A DNA stretch of 32,189 bases from Bacteroidales bacterium (GTDB lineage: Bacteria > Bacteroidota > Bacteroidia > Bacteroidales > UBA932). Below are positions 14,599 to 23,599 of the stretch, piece by piece. A program made the translations under genes and the position numbers. Location: assembly GCA_017445425.1 (NCBI GenBank), contig JAFSUF010000052.1, positions 1 through 32,189 on the forward strand. The letters are read 5' to 3'. Positions within the stretch are counted from its first letter, which is position 1, and the number at the start of each line of letters is the position of its first letter. The notes beneath the pieces were generated by a model. The model saw only the letters and a list, made by a program, of their open reading frames with translations, was not told where the DNA came from and did not search any database.

Positions 14599-17040
14599 TT
14601 ACATCCCCATTGCGCCACCCGTACCTCCGGGGATTATGCTTCCGTCAGAAGTGTTCTGTTCAATGTCATCGTTGTTGATGCCACGACGCACTTTCTTGCC
14701 GCCTGAACGCATCTCGCCAAAGGTGTAGCTGATGTTGAACCCGACGCTCTGAACAGGTATCTTGACGATGGTTTCGTTAGAAAAGTCCTTACCCACTGAA
14801 TATTCGTGGATGGTCAGCCTGCGGGAGAAAAGCGGAGTGGCACCCTGGACTGTCACGCTGAGCTTGTCGTTGAAGAATGTCTTTGTGAGTCCCATCATTC
14901 CAAACTGGAAAGGATCGCTGTGACCCTGGAGAGTGATGTCGCCGCCGTGGATGAAGGTATTGAGACTCAGACGCATATCCCAGAAGATAGAGGTCTGGAA
15001 ACCTGCGAATATGCCGCTGTCCCAGCCGGCATTGTGCTGATCCAGCATATCGCCGTGATAAATGTTGTAATCCAGGTCTCCGTTCATATAAAGGCGGGTC
15101 TTGTTGTTTATGTTCCAGTTGGCATAAACGTCCAGTCCGGTGCTGCTATGGTTTACTATATTACCATAGGTGGTGTTCAGCACGCCGTCCTTGTAGAATG
15201 AATATTCGCTGATGCCACCTTTGCCTATGCGTTCCCGGAGCTTCATGCTCAAAACCACCTTTGGGGTTGCCAGGTTGTATGCAAGGGATATACGGTGGTT
15301 CTTCTCTGCCTGTATGTCGGGATTGCCGTAATAAACCGACGTCGGGTCGGAGCGGTCCACATATGGGTTCAGCGACCTGATTCCGGGGCGGCGGATGCGC
15401 ATGTTGTAGGCCAGGCTCAGGTTGCCCGTCTGGGAAATGTTCCACTGCAGGCTGGCATTGGGTACCAGATTCCCGTAGTTTATGTCAAAGTTTTTGTCTG
15501 CCAGGTCGTAATCGACCTTCTGGAATGTGTGTTCGTAGCGCAGGCCGGCGGTCATCACCAATTTGTCTATGGTGGCAGAATATTCTGCATATGCGGCACC
15601 GATATGGTTGTAGTAGTCATAGACGCTCGGGGTCCCGTTGTAGGCGTCATCGGCACTGTTGTGGCGGAAGATATATTTCAGGCCGCTGGAAAGGGTTTGG
15701 CCCTTACCTATAGGAGTAGTGAAATCGGTCTGGAATGTATGCTCAGAGGTGATGTCGTCCATTAAAGAGACCCGCTCCTCTTCAAGCCCGTCGTAATGCT
15801 TGATTTTGTAGGTGTTGTTATTCTTGCTTGGATTGCCGGAGTATTGGTAAGATAATGTCAGGGTCCTGTCCCGGTTGCCGGCAAAAGAGTGCTGATAGTC
15901 AAAGCTGGCGTTAACAAAGGCCATGGACATATCTCCATCGACCTGTTGGGTATAACCAAGCTCCGGCATCTCAACGCCGGACACTGTATAGGTCGTGCGG
16001 CCTTCGCCGCCTGAGTTCTTGCGGCTGAAGCGGTTCATCCCTACGCTCAGGTTGAAGAGGTTGAGGGTATCAGGCTCAAACCCGACGGTCAGGTTGCTGA
16101 ACATTCCGCTGCCTTTGTTTACCGTTCCGGTGGTGAGGCTGTTGATCCTGGTAGATGTGGAGAGGTATTCCATCAGGCTGGAGGATTCAACTCCGTCCAT
16201 TTTCTCGTGCATGCCGTGGATGTTTGCACCAAAGGACCATTTCCCCTTCTGGGCGTTGAGGCTGATACCTCCGTCGTAGCGGCCGCGGGTGTCGATGCCT
16301 CCGTTTACCGTGCCGTATATACCGTCTTTTACCATAGCGCCGGCCGAGCCGCCCATAGTCTTGATGTCAAGAATGCCACCGGTCCCTTCGGCGTCGTATT
16401 TTGCGCCGGGGTTGGTGACAACCTCGATGCTCTTGATGCTGCTGGCGGGCATGACCTTGAACATCTGGGAGGGACTGTTGCTGAGCATCTGGTTGGGACG
16501 GCCGTCCACATAAACCTTAAATGAAGAGCTGCCGTTGACGGTGATGTTGTCCTGCGCGTCCACAGTGACCATAGGTACCTTGCGGAGCAAATCAAGGGCA
16601 GTCATGCTTTTGGCGTCTATATCGTGTTCGACATCGTAGCTGAGCCGGTCAGCGTCTATCTTGACCAGCGTGCGCAGCGCAGATACCGACGACTCTTTCA
16701 GGACCTCTGCGTCGCTTTCCATAAGTATTTCGCCAAGGTCGATGGTTCCGCCAGCGGCGGCGAGTTCTTGTTCTATGGTCTTGCGCCCCATATTCTCTAT
16801 CCTGAGGGTCAGAGGGCCGGAGGCGTATGTATTTAGTGAAAAGGCGCCGGTTGTGTCGGTGACGGAGTATGCGAGATTGTCTCCGTCGCGATGTATGATG
16901 ACCACCGCTCCCGCCTCGCTATCGCGGGTTTCGCTGTCAAGGACGCGGCCAGTAATTACGGTCCTGGTATTCTGGGCAAAAGAGAAAGTTGTAAGGAAGC
17001 TCAGTATTATTGAGGGGATATATCTTAAAAACTTGTTCAT
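14599..17040 (-). CDS. Outer-membrane beta-barrel receptor-like protein (OMP_b-brl_3 type)
   Basis: 813 aa from ATG 17040 (MNKFLRYIPSIILSFLTTFS), chosen for the signal peptide ending SFAQ. An upstream in-frame ATG at 17073 falls in the -7 box. After the signal comes a carboxypeptidase-regulatory-like domain (TVITGRVLDSETRDSEAGAV to GEILMES, about 20-110). A plug-like domain follows (TALDLLRKVPMVTVDAQDNI, VYVDGRPNQMLS, IEVVTNPGAKYDAEGTGGIL, about 140-225). The rest is a large barrel of aromatic beta strands. The C-terminus extends past the barrel with a polar Gly-rich tail ending GTGGAMGM. The class is TonB-dependent-receptor-like, but I do not see a TonB box and no SusD partner is adjacent. 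The ligand is unknown. Its promoter overlaps the divergent PAP2 promoter. Confidence 0.88.
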   Translation of the reverse strand: MNKFLRYIPSIILSFLTTFSFAQNTRTVITGRVLDSETRDSEAGAVVIIHRDGDNLAYSVTDTTGAFSLNTYASGPLTLRIENMGRKTIEQELAAAGGTIDLGEILMESDAEVLKESSVSALRTLVKIDADRLSYDVEHDIDAKSMTALDLLRKVPMVTVDAQDNITVNGSSSFKVYVDGRPNQMLSNSPSQMFKVMPASSIKSIEVVTNPGAKYDAEGTGGILDIKTMGGSAGAMVKDGIYGTVNGGIDTRGRYDGGISLNAQKGKWSFGANIHGMHEKMDGVESSSLMEYLSTSTRINSLTTGTVNKGSGMFSNLTVGFEPDTLNLFNLSVGMNRFSRKNSGGEGRTTYTVSGVEMPELGYTQQVDGDMSMAFVNASFDYQHSFAGNRDRTLTLSYQYSGNPSKNNNTYKIKHYDGLEEERVSLMDDITSEHTFQTDFTTPIGKGQTLSSGLKYIFRHNSADDAYNGTPSVYDYYNHIGAAYAEYSATIDKLVMTAGLRYEHTFQKVDYDLADKNFDINYGNLVPNASLQWNISQTGNLSLAYNMRIRRPGIRSLNPYVDRSDPTSVYYGNPDIQAEKNHRISLAYNLATPKVVLSMKLRERIGKGGISEYSFYKDGVLNTTYGNIVNHSSTGLDVYANWNINNKTRLYMNGDLDYNIYHGDMLDQHNAGWDSGIFAGFQTSIFWDMRLSLNTFIHGGDITLQGHSDPFQFGMMGLTKTFFNDKLSVTVQGATPLFSRRLTIHEYSVGKDFSNETIVKIPVQSVGFNISYTFGEMRSGGKKVRRGINNDDIEQNTSDGSIIPGGTGGAMGM

Positions 17041-17057
17041 CTTATTATTTCCATTTG

Positions 17058-17089
17058 TTTGTGGCGGCCGCAAAAATAAGATAACTTTG
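17058..17089 (+). promoter_or_regulatory. Putative promoter of the PAP2-addBA gene run
   Basis: TTTG at 17058-17061 and TAACTTTG at 17082-17089 with a 20-base spacer, 22 bases before ATG 17112. It overlaps the divergent receptor promoter. Confidence 0.6.
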
Positions 17090-17100
17090 TTAATCGCAAA
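17071..17100 (-). promoter_or_regulatory. Putative promoter of the outer-membrane receptor gene
   Basis: On the minus strand TTTG (17100-17097) is followed after 18 bases by TATTTTTG (17078-17071), 30 bases before ATG 17040. The two divergent -7 boxes are only three bases apart. Confidence 0.6.
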
Positions 17101-17111
17101 CAGAATCTCTG

Positions 17112-17741
17112 ATGGATAGCATCATATCTTTTGACCACCGGTTATTTCTCTCCCTGAATGGGGCCTGGACGCCTTTTCTTGATCCGATAATGAGGTTCCT
17201 ATCTGCGATTGCAGTATGGATTCCGCTATATCTGGCCCTCGCGACCGCCGCGTTCTTCCGCAAATGCTATGCCACGCAGTGCGGCGGATATGCCATTCGC
17301 AGGCCGATTTTAGAAGATCGTTTCTGGATCGCGGGCATCGCGGCCATGGCAATCTGCATCCTGGGCTATCTGATGTGCGACTGGGGATCCAATCTTGTGA
17401 AGGTGCTGGTGGCAAGGCCACGCCCCGGATATGACCCGGTTACAGCCATGGGGCGTTTCCCGACCGGGACGGGCAGCCCGTATGGATTCTTCTCCGCCCA
17501 TGCGGCAAACACAATCTGTTACTCTTTGCTGATTACCAAGATTCTTGGCCGCCGTTGGCTGAGGATAGTGATGATTGTTTGGGCGCTGCTGGTATCCTAC
17601 AGCAGGATATATCTGGGCTATCATTTTCCGCTGGACGTGGCGGTGGGTTTGATTTATGGTACATGTGTAGCAATTCTGCTCACATATCTGTATAAATTTG
17701 TCATTGACAAGATCGCTGACAAATATCCGCAAGTTGCATGA
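17112..17741 (+). CDS. PAP2-family membrane phosphatase
   Basis: A 209-aa polytopic protein with the three phosphatase motifs. KVLVARPRPG gives KX6RP. YGFFSAHAAN has SAH in place of the usual PSGH core but keeps the catalytic His. SRIYLGYHFPLD gives SRX5HX3D. Five or six helices surround these motifs. Members dephosphorylate undecaprenyl pyrophosphate, phosphatidic acid or phosphatidylglycerol phosphate at the membrane. An undecaprenyl-pyrophosphate recycling role is plausible but not shown. The N-terminal amphipathic stretch (FDHRLFLSLNGAWTPFLDPI) is typical of Bacteroidetes members. It overlaps the following nuclease gene by four bases (ATGA). Confidence 0.9.
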   Translation: MDSIISFDHRLFLSLNGAWTPFLDPIMRFLSAIAVWIPLYLALATAAFFRKCYATQCGGYAIRRPILEDRFWIAGIAAMAICILGYLMCDWGSNLVKVLVARPRPGYDPVTAMGRFPTGTGSPYGFFSAHAANTICYSLLITKILGRRWLRIVMIVWALLVSYSRIYLGYHFPLDVAVGLIYGTCVAILLTYLYKFVIDKIADKYPQVA

Positions 17742-20536
17742 AAAACAGCTTCTTATATCAGATTGCCAAGGCCTATTCTGCCCAGGATGAGGTTGAACTC
17801 AGGCGGTGTCTGTTTGTGTTCCCCTCGCGCCGGTCGTCGCTGTTCTTCCAGAAGTACCTGGGCCAGTGCAGCAGCAAGCCGCTGTTCTCTCCCGATATAA
17901 TCACTATAGGCGACCTGTTTGCCCGCTTGAGCGACCTCAGGCGTGGCGACAAGATAGAGTTGCTGTACATATTGTGGACGCAGTACTCTGCAATCTGCCG
18001 TAGCCGTGGCCGGGAAAGCGAAGGGTTTGACGAATTTGTGTCGCTTGGAGAGACCATTCTTGCCGATTTCAACGATGTTGACAAGTATCTGGCGGATCAT
18101 GCAAAGCTGTTTGCACTAATAAGCGACCTGCGCGAACTGGACAGCGGCTATGACTTCCTTTCAAAAGAGCAGAAAGCTGCCCTGAAGCGTTTCTGGGGGG
18201 TGATTGTTTCTGGAAAAGAGTCTGAGCAGAAGGCAAAGTTCCTGGGGATGTGGTCCATCTTGGATGAACTGTACACCGCCTTTCGCGAAGAGCTCTCCAG
18301 GCGCGGGATTGCATACGAGGGGATGCTGCAGCGCCAGGTGGCTGGGAGGCTATTGTCAGAAGATGCGGAAATTCCGTCTTTCCTGGCTGGTTACGAGCGC
18401 GTTATAGTCGTGGGGCAGAACGCCCTCTGCAAGTGCGAGATGGTGCTGCTGGATTATCTCCGCCGGGAGGCGGACGGCGACTTTTATTGGGATTATTATG
18501 GCGAGTGTCTGCGCGATCCGGCCAACAAGGCGTCTCACTTTATAAAAGGATACCTCGAGAAATATCCGTCCAGGTTCAAACTTGAGGCAGAGGCAGCCGG
18601 AACACCGCAGATAAAGGTCGTGGCGGCATCGAGTGCCGTGGCCCAGGCCAAGGTGGCGGCTTCAGAGCTGGCTGCGGCGGGAGAAGATTCCACTGCCGTG
18701 GTGCTCCCGGACGAGAATCTTCTGATGCCGCTGCTCAATTCGATACCGGAGGATATCCGGCACATCAATGTCACCATGGGCTACGGGCTGCACAACAGCG
18801 CTACGGCTTCGCTGATGGATATGATGGCTTCGCTGCAGATAAACCGCCGCGAGGGGCGGGGCTTCTATCACAAGGATGTCCTGGCTATCCTGAACCATCC
18901 GTTTGTGCGCAACCTTTGCCCAGAAGCTGTGCAGCAACTCAAGCTGGATATCGTAAAGTCTAACATGATTTACGTGAGCGCGGAGATGTTTGCCGGCGAC
19001 GATATTCTAAAGCTGCTTTTTACGCCGCAAACGGATACTGAGGGCGTAGCTTCATGGCAGCTGGAGTGTCTGAATACGATTGCCCCGTCGCTGCCCGGCA
19101 TCGAGTGCGAGTTTGCGCATGGCTACTATGCTTCTATCAGTCACCTGCGCGACCTGGATATCCCGATGTCGATGAAGACATACTTCCGTTTTTTGCGCGA
19201 GGTGACCTCCCGCCTGACGGTGGATTTCCGCGGCGAACCGCTCAGCGGCCTGCAGGTAATGGGCCCGCTTGAGGTCCGCGCTATCGACTTTGAAACCATT
19301 ATAATCCTCTCTGTAAACGAGGGTGTCTTCCCTGCAAAGAGCGTTAGTGACAGTCTGATACCGTATAATGTCCGTCGCGGATTCGGCTTGCCGACAGTAG
19401 AGCTGTTTGACTCTATATCTGCATACCATTTTTATCGCAGCATATACCGTGCAAAGAAGGTCGTGCTCATATACGACTCCCGCACCAAAGGGCTGCTGAG
19501 CGGCGAGGAGAGCCGTTTTGTGAAGCAGTTGCGCTATCATTACCATTTCCCGATGGAGTTCAGCAGTGTCGATTTGGAGATAAAGCCGGTAGAGGGGGCT
19601 GTCCGCACTGTGGCCAAGACAGATGAGGTCCTGTCCAGGATGCGGGATCTCTATCTGGAAGGCGGCGGGGGCGGCAAATATCTGTCTGCCAGCTCGCTCA
19701 ACGATTATCTGGCCTGTCGTCTGAAGTTTTATTACAAGTACGTCGCCGGCCTTAAAGAGGAGGATGAGGTAACGGAAGAGGTGGATGCCGGGCAGTTTGG
19801 CAACACTTTCCATCACACTATGGAGGCTGTGTACGAACGTCTTGGTCGGGGGAGCGTTGTGACGAAAGAGGCGTTGGACAGAATAATTCAAGAGAAGGGA
19901 TTTGTAGAAGGTCTCGTCGCCAAATTCCTTAACAGGGAACTCAAGCAGGCGGATGACGCCCCGCTGGGCCGTCGCAACCAGATTACAGCCAACCTTGTGG
20001 CGGAGATGGTGCGAACCACGCTGCGTCGCGACTGCGATTATTCACCGTTTATCTATGTGGCCTCGGAGAAGCAGATGCTCAAATCGATCGATATAAATGT
20101 GGACGGCGTTAAATCTAAAGCCCGCATCAAAGGTTTTATAGACAGGCTCGACCGCAAGGAAGGCGATCACCTGCGGATCTGCGACTATAAAACGGGTGCC
20201 GTAAACGAGGTGGGCAACTATCTGAATGAGTCGTGCCTGGAAAAAGTATTCGAGGGAGAGAAGAAGACCTCTTTCCAGATGCTCGTTTATGCCCTGCTGC
20301 TCTCCATGGAGAAGGACTCTGGCAAGGATTTCAACCTGGCGGTATATCAGGTAAGGAATCTCTATTCTCAGGGGGTGGAGAGCAAGTACTGCCCCAAAGA
20401 GACTGTAGAGGCCTTTGGCGGCAGGCTCAAAGATTTGATAGAGGAGATATTCGATCCGTCGGTGGCGTTCGACTCTGTGGAGGCGGGCAGTAAAACGTGC
20501 GATTATTGCCCCGCGAAGGCAATTTGCGGCAGATAG
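17738..20536 (+). CDS. addB: AddB-like PD-(D/E)XK nuclease, double-strand-break repair
   Basis: A 932-aa protein. The N-terminal two thirds form a helicase-like scaffold (LFVFPSRRSSLFFQKYLGQ, ITIGDLFARLSDLRRGDKIE, VIILSVNEGVFPAKSV at about 521-537) without a recognisable Walker A motif. The C-terminal nuclease domain has GNTFHHTMEAVYERL (about 688-702), RIKGFIDRLDRKEG, ICDYKTGAVNEVG with the catalytic D-x-K, and FQMLVYALLL. One Cys at about 659 (YLACRLKFYY) plus C921, C924 and C930 (CDYCPAKAICGR) form the expected four-Cys iron-sulfur staple of AddB-type nucleases. With the AddA-like product downstream it would process DNA ends for RecA. The gene starts within the PAP2 stop and ends 12 bases before addA. 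Confidence 0.88.
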   Translation: MKNSFLYQIAKAYSAQDEVELRRCLFVFPSRRSSLFFQKYLGQCSSKPLFSPDIITIGDLFARLSDLRRGDKIELLYILWTQYSAICRSRGRESEGFDEFVSLGETILADFNDVDKYLADHAKLFALISDLRELDSGYDFLSKEQKAALKRFWGVIVSGKESEQKAKFLGMWSILDELYTAFREELSRRGIAYEGMLQRQVAGRLLSEDAEIPSFLAGYERVIVVGQNALCKCEMVLLDYLRREADGDFYWDYYGECLRDPANKASHFIKGYLEKYPSRFKLEAEAAGTPQIKVVAASSAVAQAKVAASELAAAGEDSTAVVLPDENLLMPLLNSIPEDIRHINVTMGYGLHNSATASLMDMMASLQINRREGRGFYHKDVLAILNHPFVRNLCPEAVQQLKLDIVKSNMIYVSAEMFAGDDILKLLFTPQTDTEGVASWQLECLNTIAPSLPGIECEFAHGYYASISHLRDLDIPMSMKTYFRFLREVTSRLTVDFRGEPLSGLQVMGPLEVRAIDFETIIILSVNEGVFPAKSVSDSLIPYNVRRGFGLPTVELFDSISAYHFYRSIYRAKKVVLIYDSRTKGLLSGEESRFVKQLRYHYHFPMEFSSVDLEIKPVEGAVRTVAKTDEVLSRMRDLYLEGGGGGKYLSASSLNDYLACRLKFYYKYVAGLKEEDEVTEEVDAGQFGNTFHHTMEAVYERLGRGSVVTKEALDRIIQEKGFVEGLVAKFLNRELKQADDAPLGRRNQITANLVAEMVRTTLRRDCDYSPFIYVASEKQMLKSIDINVDGVKSKARIKGFIDRLDRKEGDHLRICDYKTGAVNEVGNYLNESCLEKVFEGEKKTSFQMLVYALLLSMEKDSGKDFNLAVYQVRNLYSQGVESKYCPKETVEAFGGRLKDLIEEIFDPSVAFDSVEAGSKTCDYCPAKAICGR

Positions 20537-20548
20537 GAGGGTGATACT

Positions 20549-23500
20549 ATGAAGGGAATACTTGAAATATATAAGGCTTCGGCGGGCAGTGGCAAGACCC
20601 ATACGCTGGCGCATAAATACATCGACATACTGCTGGGGGCAAATGCCGATACAGAGAGCTATAAGCATATTCTGGCGGTGACTTTCACCAATAAGGCCAC
20701 TGAGGAGATGAAGAGCCGCATAGTCTCGATCCTGTACAATCTTTCGCAGGGGAGTGGTAAAGAGCTGGAGGGGCTCTCTGCCGCAGATGCAGCAAAGGTC
20801 AGCGCACGCGCAAAGACCATCCTGACGGCCATTCTCCACGATTATTCCAATTTCCAGGTAACAACCATAGACAAGTTCTTCCAGCAGATATTCCGGTCGT
20901 TTGCCCGTGAGTTGGGGCGTTTTTCCAACTATCGGGTGGAGCTTAGTGACGAGGATGTCCTCTCGCACGCCATAGACGATATGCTCTCCAGCCTGGATGA
21001 CGCCTCGACGCATGATGCTGAGAAGATATACAAGGTGATAAACGGTTTCGCCCTTGACCAGTGGCGCTACAACAGCAAATCCAAATATACGGAGCAACTG
21101 CTCGACTTTGCAAAGCTGTTCATTAAGGAGGATTTCAAGAAGAAGGCGGGCGATTATGAATCCGATGCCGACAAAACCGATGTTGTGGGCAAGGCCGCTG
21201 CCGATTATGTAGATTGGTTTGAAAAGGAGCTGAGCGGTGCTGCCAGGGAGGCACTGGTGGCCATTGCAGAGCAAGGTCTTTCGTTGGATGATTTCAGAGG
21301 CGGGCAGAAAGGTGCCATGCAAAAACTGCCGGATTATGCCAAAGGCGGGATGCCCTTGCTGACCGCTGGGCAGAAGGAAATGTTCACTGCCGGGCCGGAA
21401 GGCTGGTTCGCAGCCAAGAACTTGAAAACGATGCAGCCGCGCGCCATGGCAGCCTGCAGCCGTGGAGATAAGCCGGGCCTTGATGCCCTGCTGGGCAAGA
21501 TAGTGGATTTGTTTGGCGAGCCCTATGCAAAGTACCGCACCGCGCTGATTATCCGCAACAATCTGGGGGTAATGAAGATATTCGGCGGGATATATGATGC
21601 CCTGGGCAAATATCTCAAAGAGAACAACCTGATGCTGCTGGGAGAGACCACCGACGCCCTGCACACTATGATTGGCGCAAGCGACACCCCGTTTATATAC
21701 GAAAGGATAGGCAGTTGGATAGACCACTATCTGTTGGACGAGTTCCAGGATTTCTCGCTGATGCAGTGGGATAATTTCAAGCCTCTGCTGGAGCAGAGTC
21801 TGGATGCTGGCGGCGACAACCTGATTGTGGGAGACGTCAAGCAGAGCATCTATCGCTGGCGGGGGAGCGACTGGAACACCCTTGAAAGCGGGATAGATTC
21901 TGATTTGGACGGCAAAAACCTCCGTCACGAGACGTTGCTGCGCAACTATCGCAGCGACAAGGCTATAGTTGAGTTCAATAATGGGTTCTTTGAAACAATT
22001 ACCCGGCAGGGTGGTGGCAGTTTTGATGGGGACGGGACCGTAGCAATGGTTTATTCCGATTGTCGGCAGGAGTCTGTCTCCAAGGGTGGCGGCCATGTGA
22101 AAGTGACGTTCTATGAGGGTAAGGAGGAGGAGAATGGAGAAGTACCTTCGCTGGCTTTGCTCAAGGGTGAGATATCCCGGCTCGACTCCCGGGGATATCC
22201 CCGCAGCGATATTTACGTGCTGGTACGCACCAACAAGGAGGCTGCCGCTGCCGCAGCGCGCTTGATTGCAGACGGAATAGATGTGATTACCGATGAGTCA
22301 CTCGTGGTGGGCTCTTCCGGATATGTCCAGCGGATTGTGGCGGTATTGAACTATATGGTCAATCCGGACGATGCGGTCAATGCCCAGATTATCAAAGAAA
22401 TCGGCCTTGATGTGGAGTTGGTTGACTTAAGCGGGAATTCGCTATATGACATTTGCGAGAATATAGTCCGCTCAATTGGCGAGGAGTTGCTTGAGGGGCA
22501 GATGCCATATCTGATGGCATTCATGGATGTCGTGCTGGATTATATGCGCGACAATGGTTCCGATATCGCTGGTTTCGTGCGCTGGTGGGAGGAGACGGGA
22601 TGCAAACAGGTTATTTCTGCCCCCAAGGGGGCCAATGCCGTGCGCATCATGACCATCCACAAAGCCAAAGGGCTGGGGTGCCCGGCAGTGATCATGCCGT
22701 TTTTCCATGAGCCGCTCACCCCTTACCATACCAACTATATGTGGTGTGATGACAAGGATGGATTTGATGCCGGCATCATGCCGGTAGAGTTCAAGAAAGA
22801 GGTGGAGGAATCGACTTTCAGGGATTATTATGGACAGGAGGCTCTTTTCTATAAGATGGATGCCCTTAATACCGCATATGTCGCCTTTACCCGCGCAGAG
22901 CATGAATTGGTGATATTTGCCAATGTGGGCGGAAGAAAGAAGGGCATCTCAAATATGCTGTGGGATTATCTTGCCGGAAAGATGGAGGGGAATATATTCG
23001 AGGTGGGGGAGCCGGAGCTGTACAAGGCAAATGCCGGCGACAGTATGGGTAGTTTAAAGCTGGATGGCTACAACTCTATTCCGATGGAGGGGACCGGTTC
23101 CCGCAAGCGGCTCGGACTGGTATACAGGGGCTCCGATTTCTTCAATCCCGAGGGTCGCTGGTCCGCCCGTGAAAGAGGCATCGTCCTGCACGATATCCTT
23201 TCACGTATAAATGCTCCGGAGGATATTCCGTGGGCGGTGTCGCAGGCGGTTGCATCAGGTGAGCTCTCTGCCGCGGAAGCTGTCGGGACAGGAGCTTTGG
23301 TGGAGAGGATGGTGGCCTCGGCGGCACCTTACGGCTGGTTTGCGACCGGGGTGGAGGTCTTCAACGAACTCTCTATAATTGACACCGACGGCAAGGTGCA
23401 CCGGCCCGACAGGGTCGTTATAGACGGCCAAAAGGTGTCTGTCATCGACTATAAATTCGGCGCTCATCATGCCGGATACCGCCGTCAGGTGATGCAATAT

Positions 23501-23587
23501 ATGGAGATGCTGCGCCAGATGGGTTACAGGCAGGTAGAGGGGTATCTTTGGTATGCCGCCGAGGATAATATTGAAAAAGTTGCGTAA
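20549..23587 (+). CDS. addA: AddA-like UvrD-family helicase-nuclease
   Basis: 1012 aa with a good upstream ribosome-binding sequence (GGAGGGTG, 20537 onward). SF1A helicase motifs appear in order: Walker A YKASAGSGKTHT (about 8-19), LAVTFTNKATEEMKSRI, DEFQDFSLMQW (motif II), GDVKQSIYRWRGSDW (motif III), LLRNYRSDKA (motif IV), VRIMTIHKAKGLG (motif V) and AYVAFTRAEHELVIF (motif VI). The C-terminus has a RecB-family nuclease pattern, GIVLHDILSRI, HRPDRVVIDG, VIDYKFG and RQVMQYMEML, which keeps the Asp and D-x-K residues. It should unwind and cut DNA ends as partner of the upstream protein. The next gene starts 12 bases downstream. Confidence 0.92.
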   Translation: MKGILEIYKASAGSGKTHTLAHKYIDILLGANADTESYKHILAVTFTNKATEEMKSRIVSILYNLSQGSGKELEGLSAADAAKVSARAKTILTAILHDYSNFQVTTIDKFFQQIFRSFARELGRFSNYRVELSDEDVLSHAIDDMLSSLDDASTHDAEKIYKVINGFALDQWRYNSKSKYTEQLLDFAKLFIKEDFKKKAGDYESDADKTDVVGKAAADYVDWFEKELSGAAREALVAIAEQGLSLDDFRGGQKGAMQKLPDYAKGGMPLLTAGQKEMFTAGPEGWFAAKNLKTMQPRAMAACSRGDKPGLDALLGKIVDLFGEPYAKYRTALIIRNNLGVMKIFGGIYDALGKYLKENNLMLLGETTDALHTMIGASDTPFIYERIGSWIDHYLLDEFQDFSLMQWDNFKPLLEQSLDAGGDNLIVGDVKQSIYRWRGSDWNTLESGIDSDLDGKNLRHETLLRNYRSDKAIVEFNNGFFETITRQGGGSFDGDGTVAMVYSDCRQESVSKGGGHVKVTFYEGKEEENGEVPSLALLKGEISRLDSRGYPRSDIYVLVRTNKEAAAAAARLIADGIDVITDESLVVGSSGYVQRIVAVLNYMVNPDDAVNAQIIKEIGLDVELVDLSGNSLYDICENIVRSIGEELLEGQMPYLMAFMDVVLDYMRDNGSDIAGFVRWWEETGCKQVISAPKGANAVRIMTIHKAKGLGCPAVIMPFFHEPLTPYHTNYMWCDDKDGFDAGIMPVEFKKEVEESTFRDYYGQEALFYKMDALNTAYVAFTRAEHELVIFANVGGRKKGISNMLWDYLAGKMEGNIFEVGEPELYKANAGDSMGSLKLDGYNSIPMEGTGSRKRLGLVYRGSDFFNPEGRWSARERGIVLHDILSRINAPEDIPWAVSQAVASGELSAAEAVGTGALVERMVASAAPYGWFATGVEVFNELSIIDTDGKVHRPDRVVIDGQKVSVIDYKFGAHHAGYRRQVMQYMEMLRQMGYRQVEGYLWYAAEDNIEKVA

Positions 23588-23599
23588 CTTCGCCTTCCT

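Noticed and set aside
20042..22096. 684-codon minus-strand frame opposite addB/addA
   Set aside because: It spans two real genes with complete helicase and nuclease motifs; its composition (Ile, Gln and Leu rich, no domain) is typical of an antisense shadow in GC-rich DNA.
23584..23591. TAACTTCG just before the RsmI-like gene as an internal -7 box
   Set aside because: It mismatches TAnnTTTG at a conserved T and the gene is only 12 bases behind addA, so read-through is the simpler explanation.
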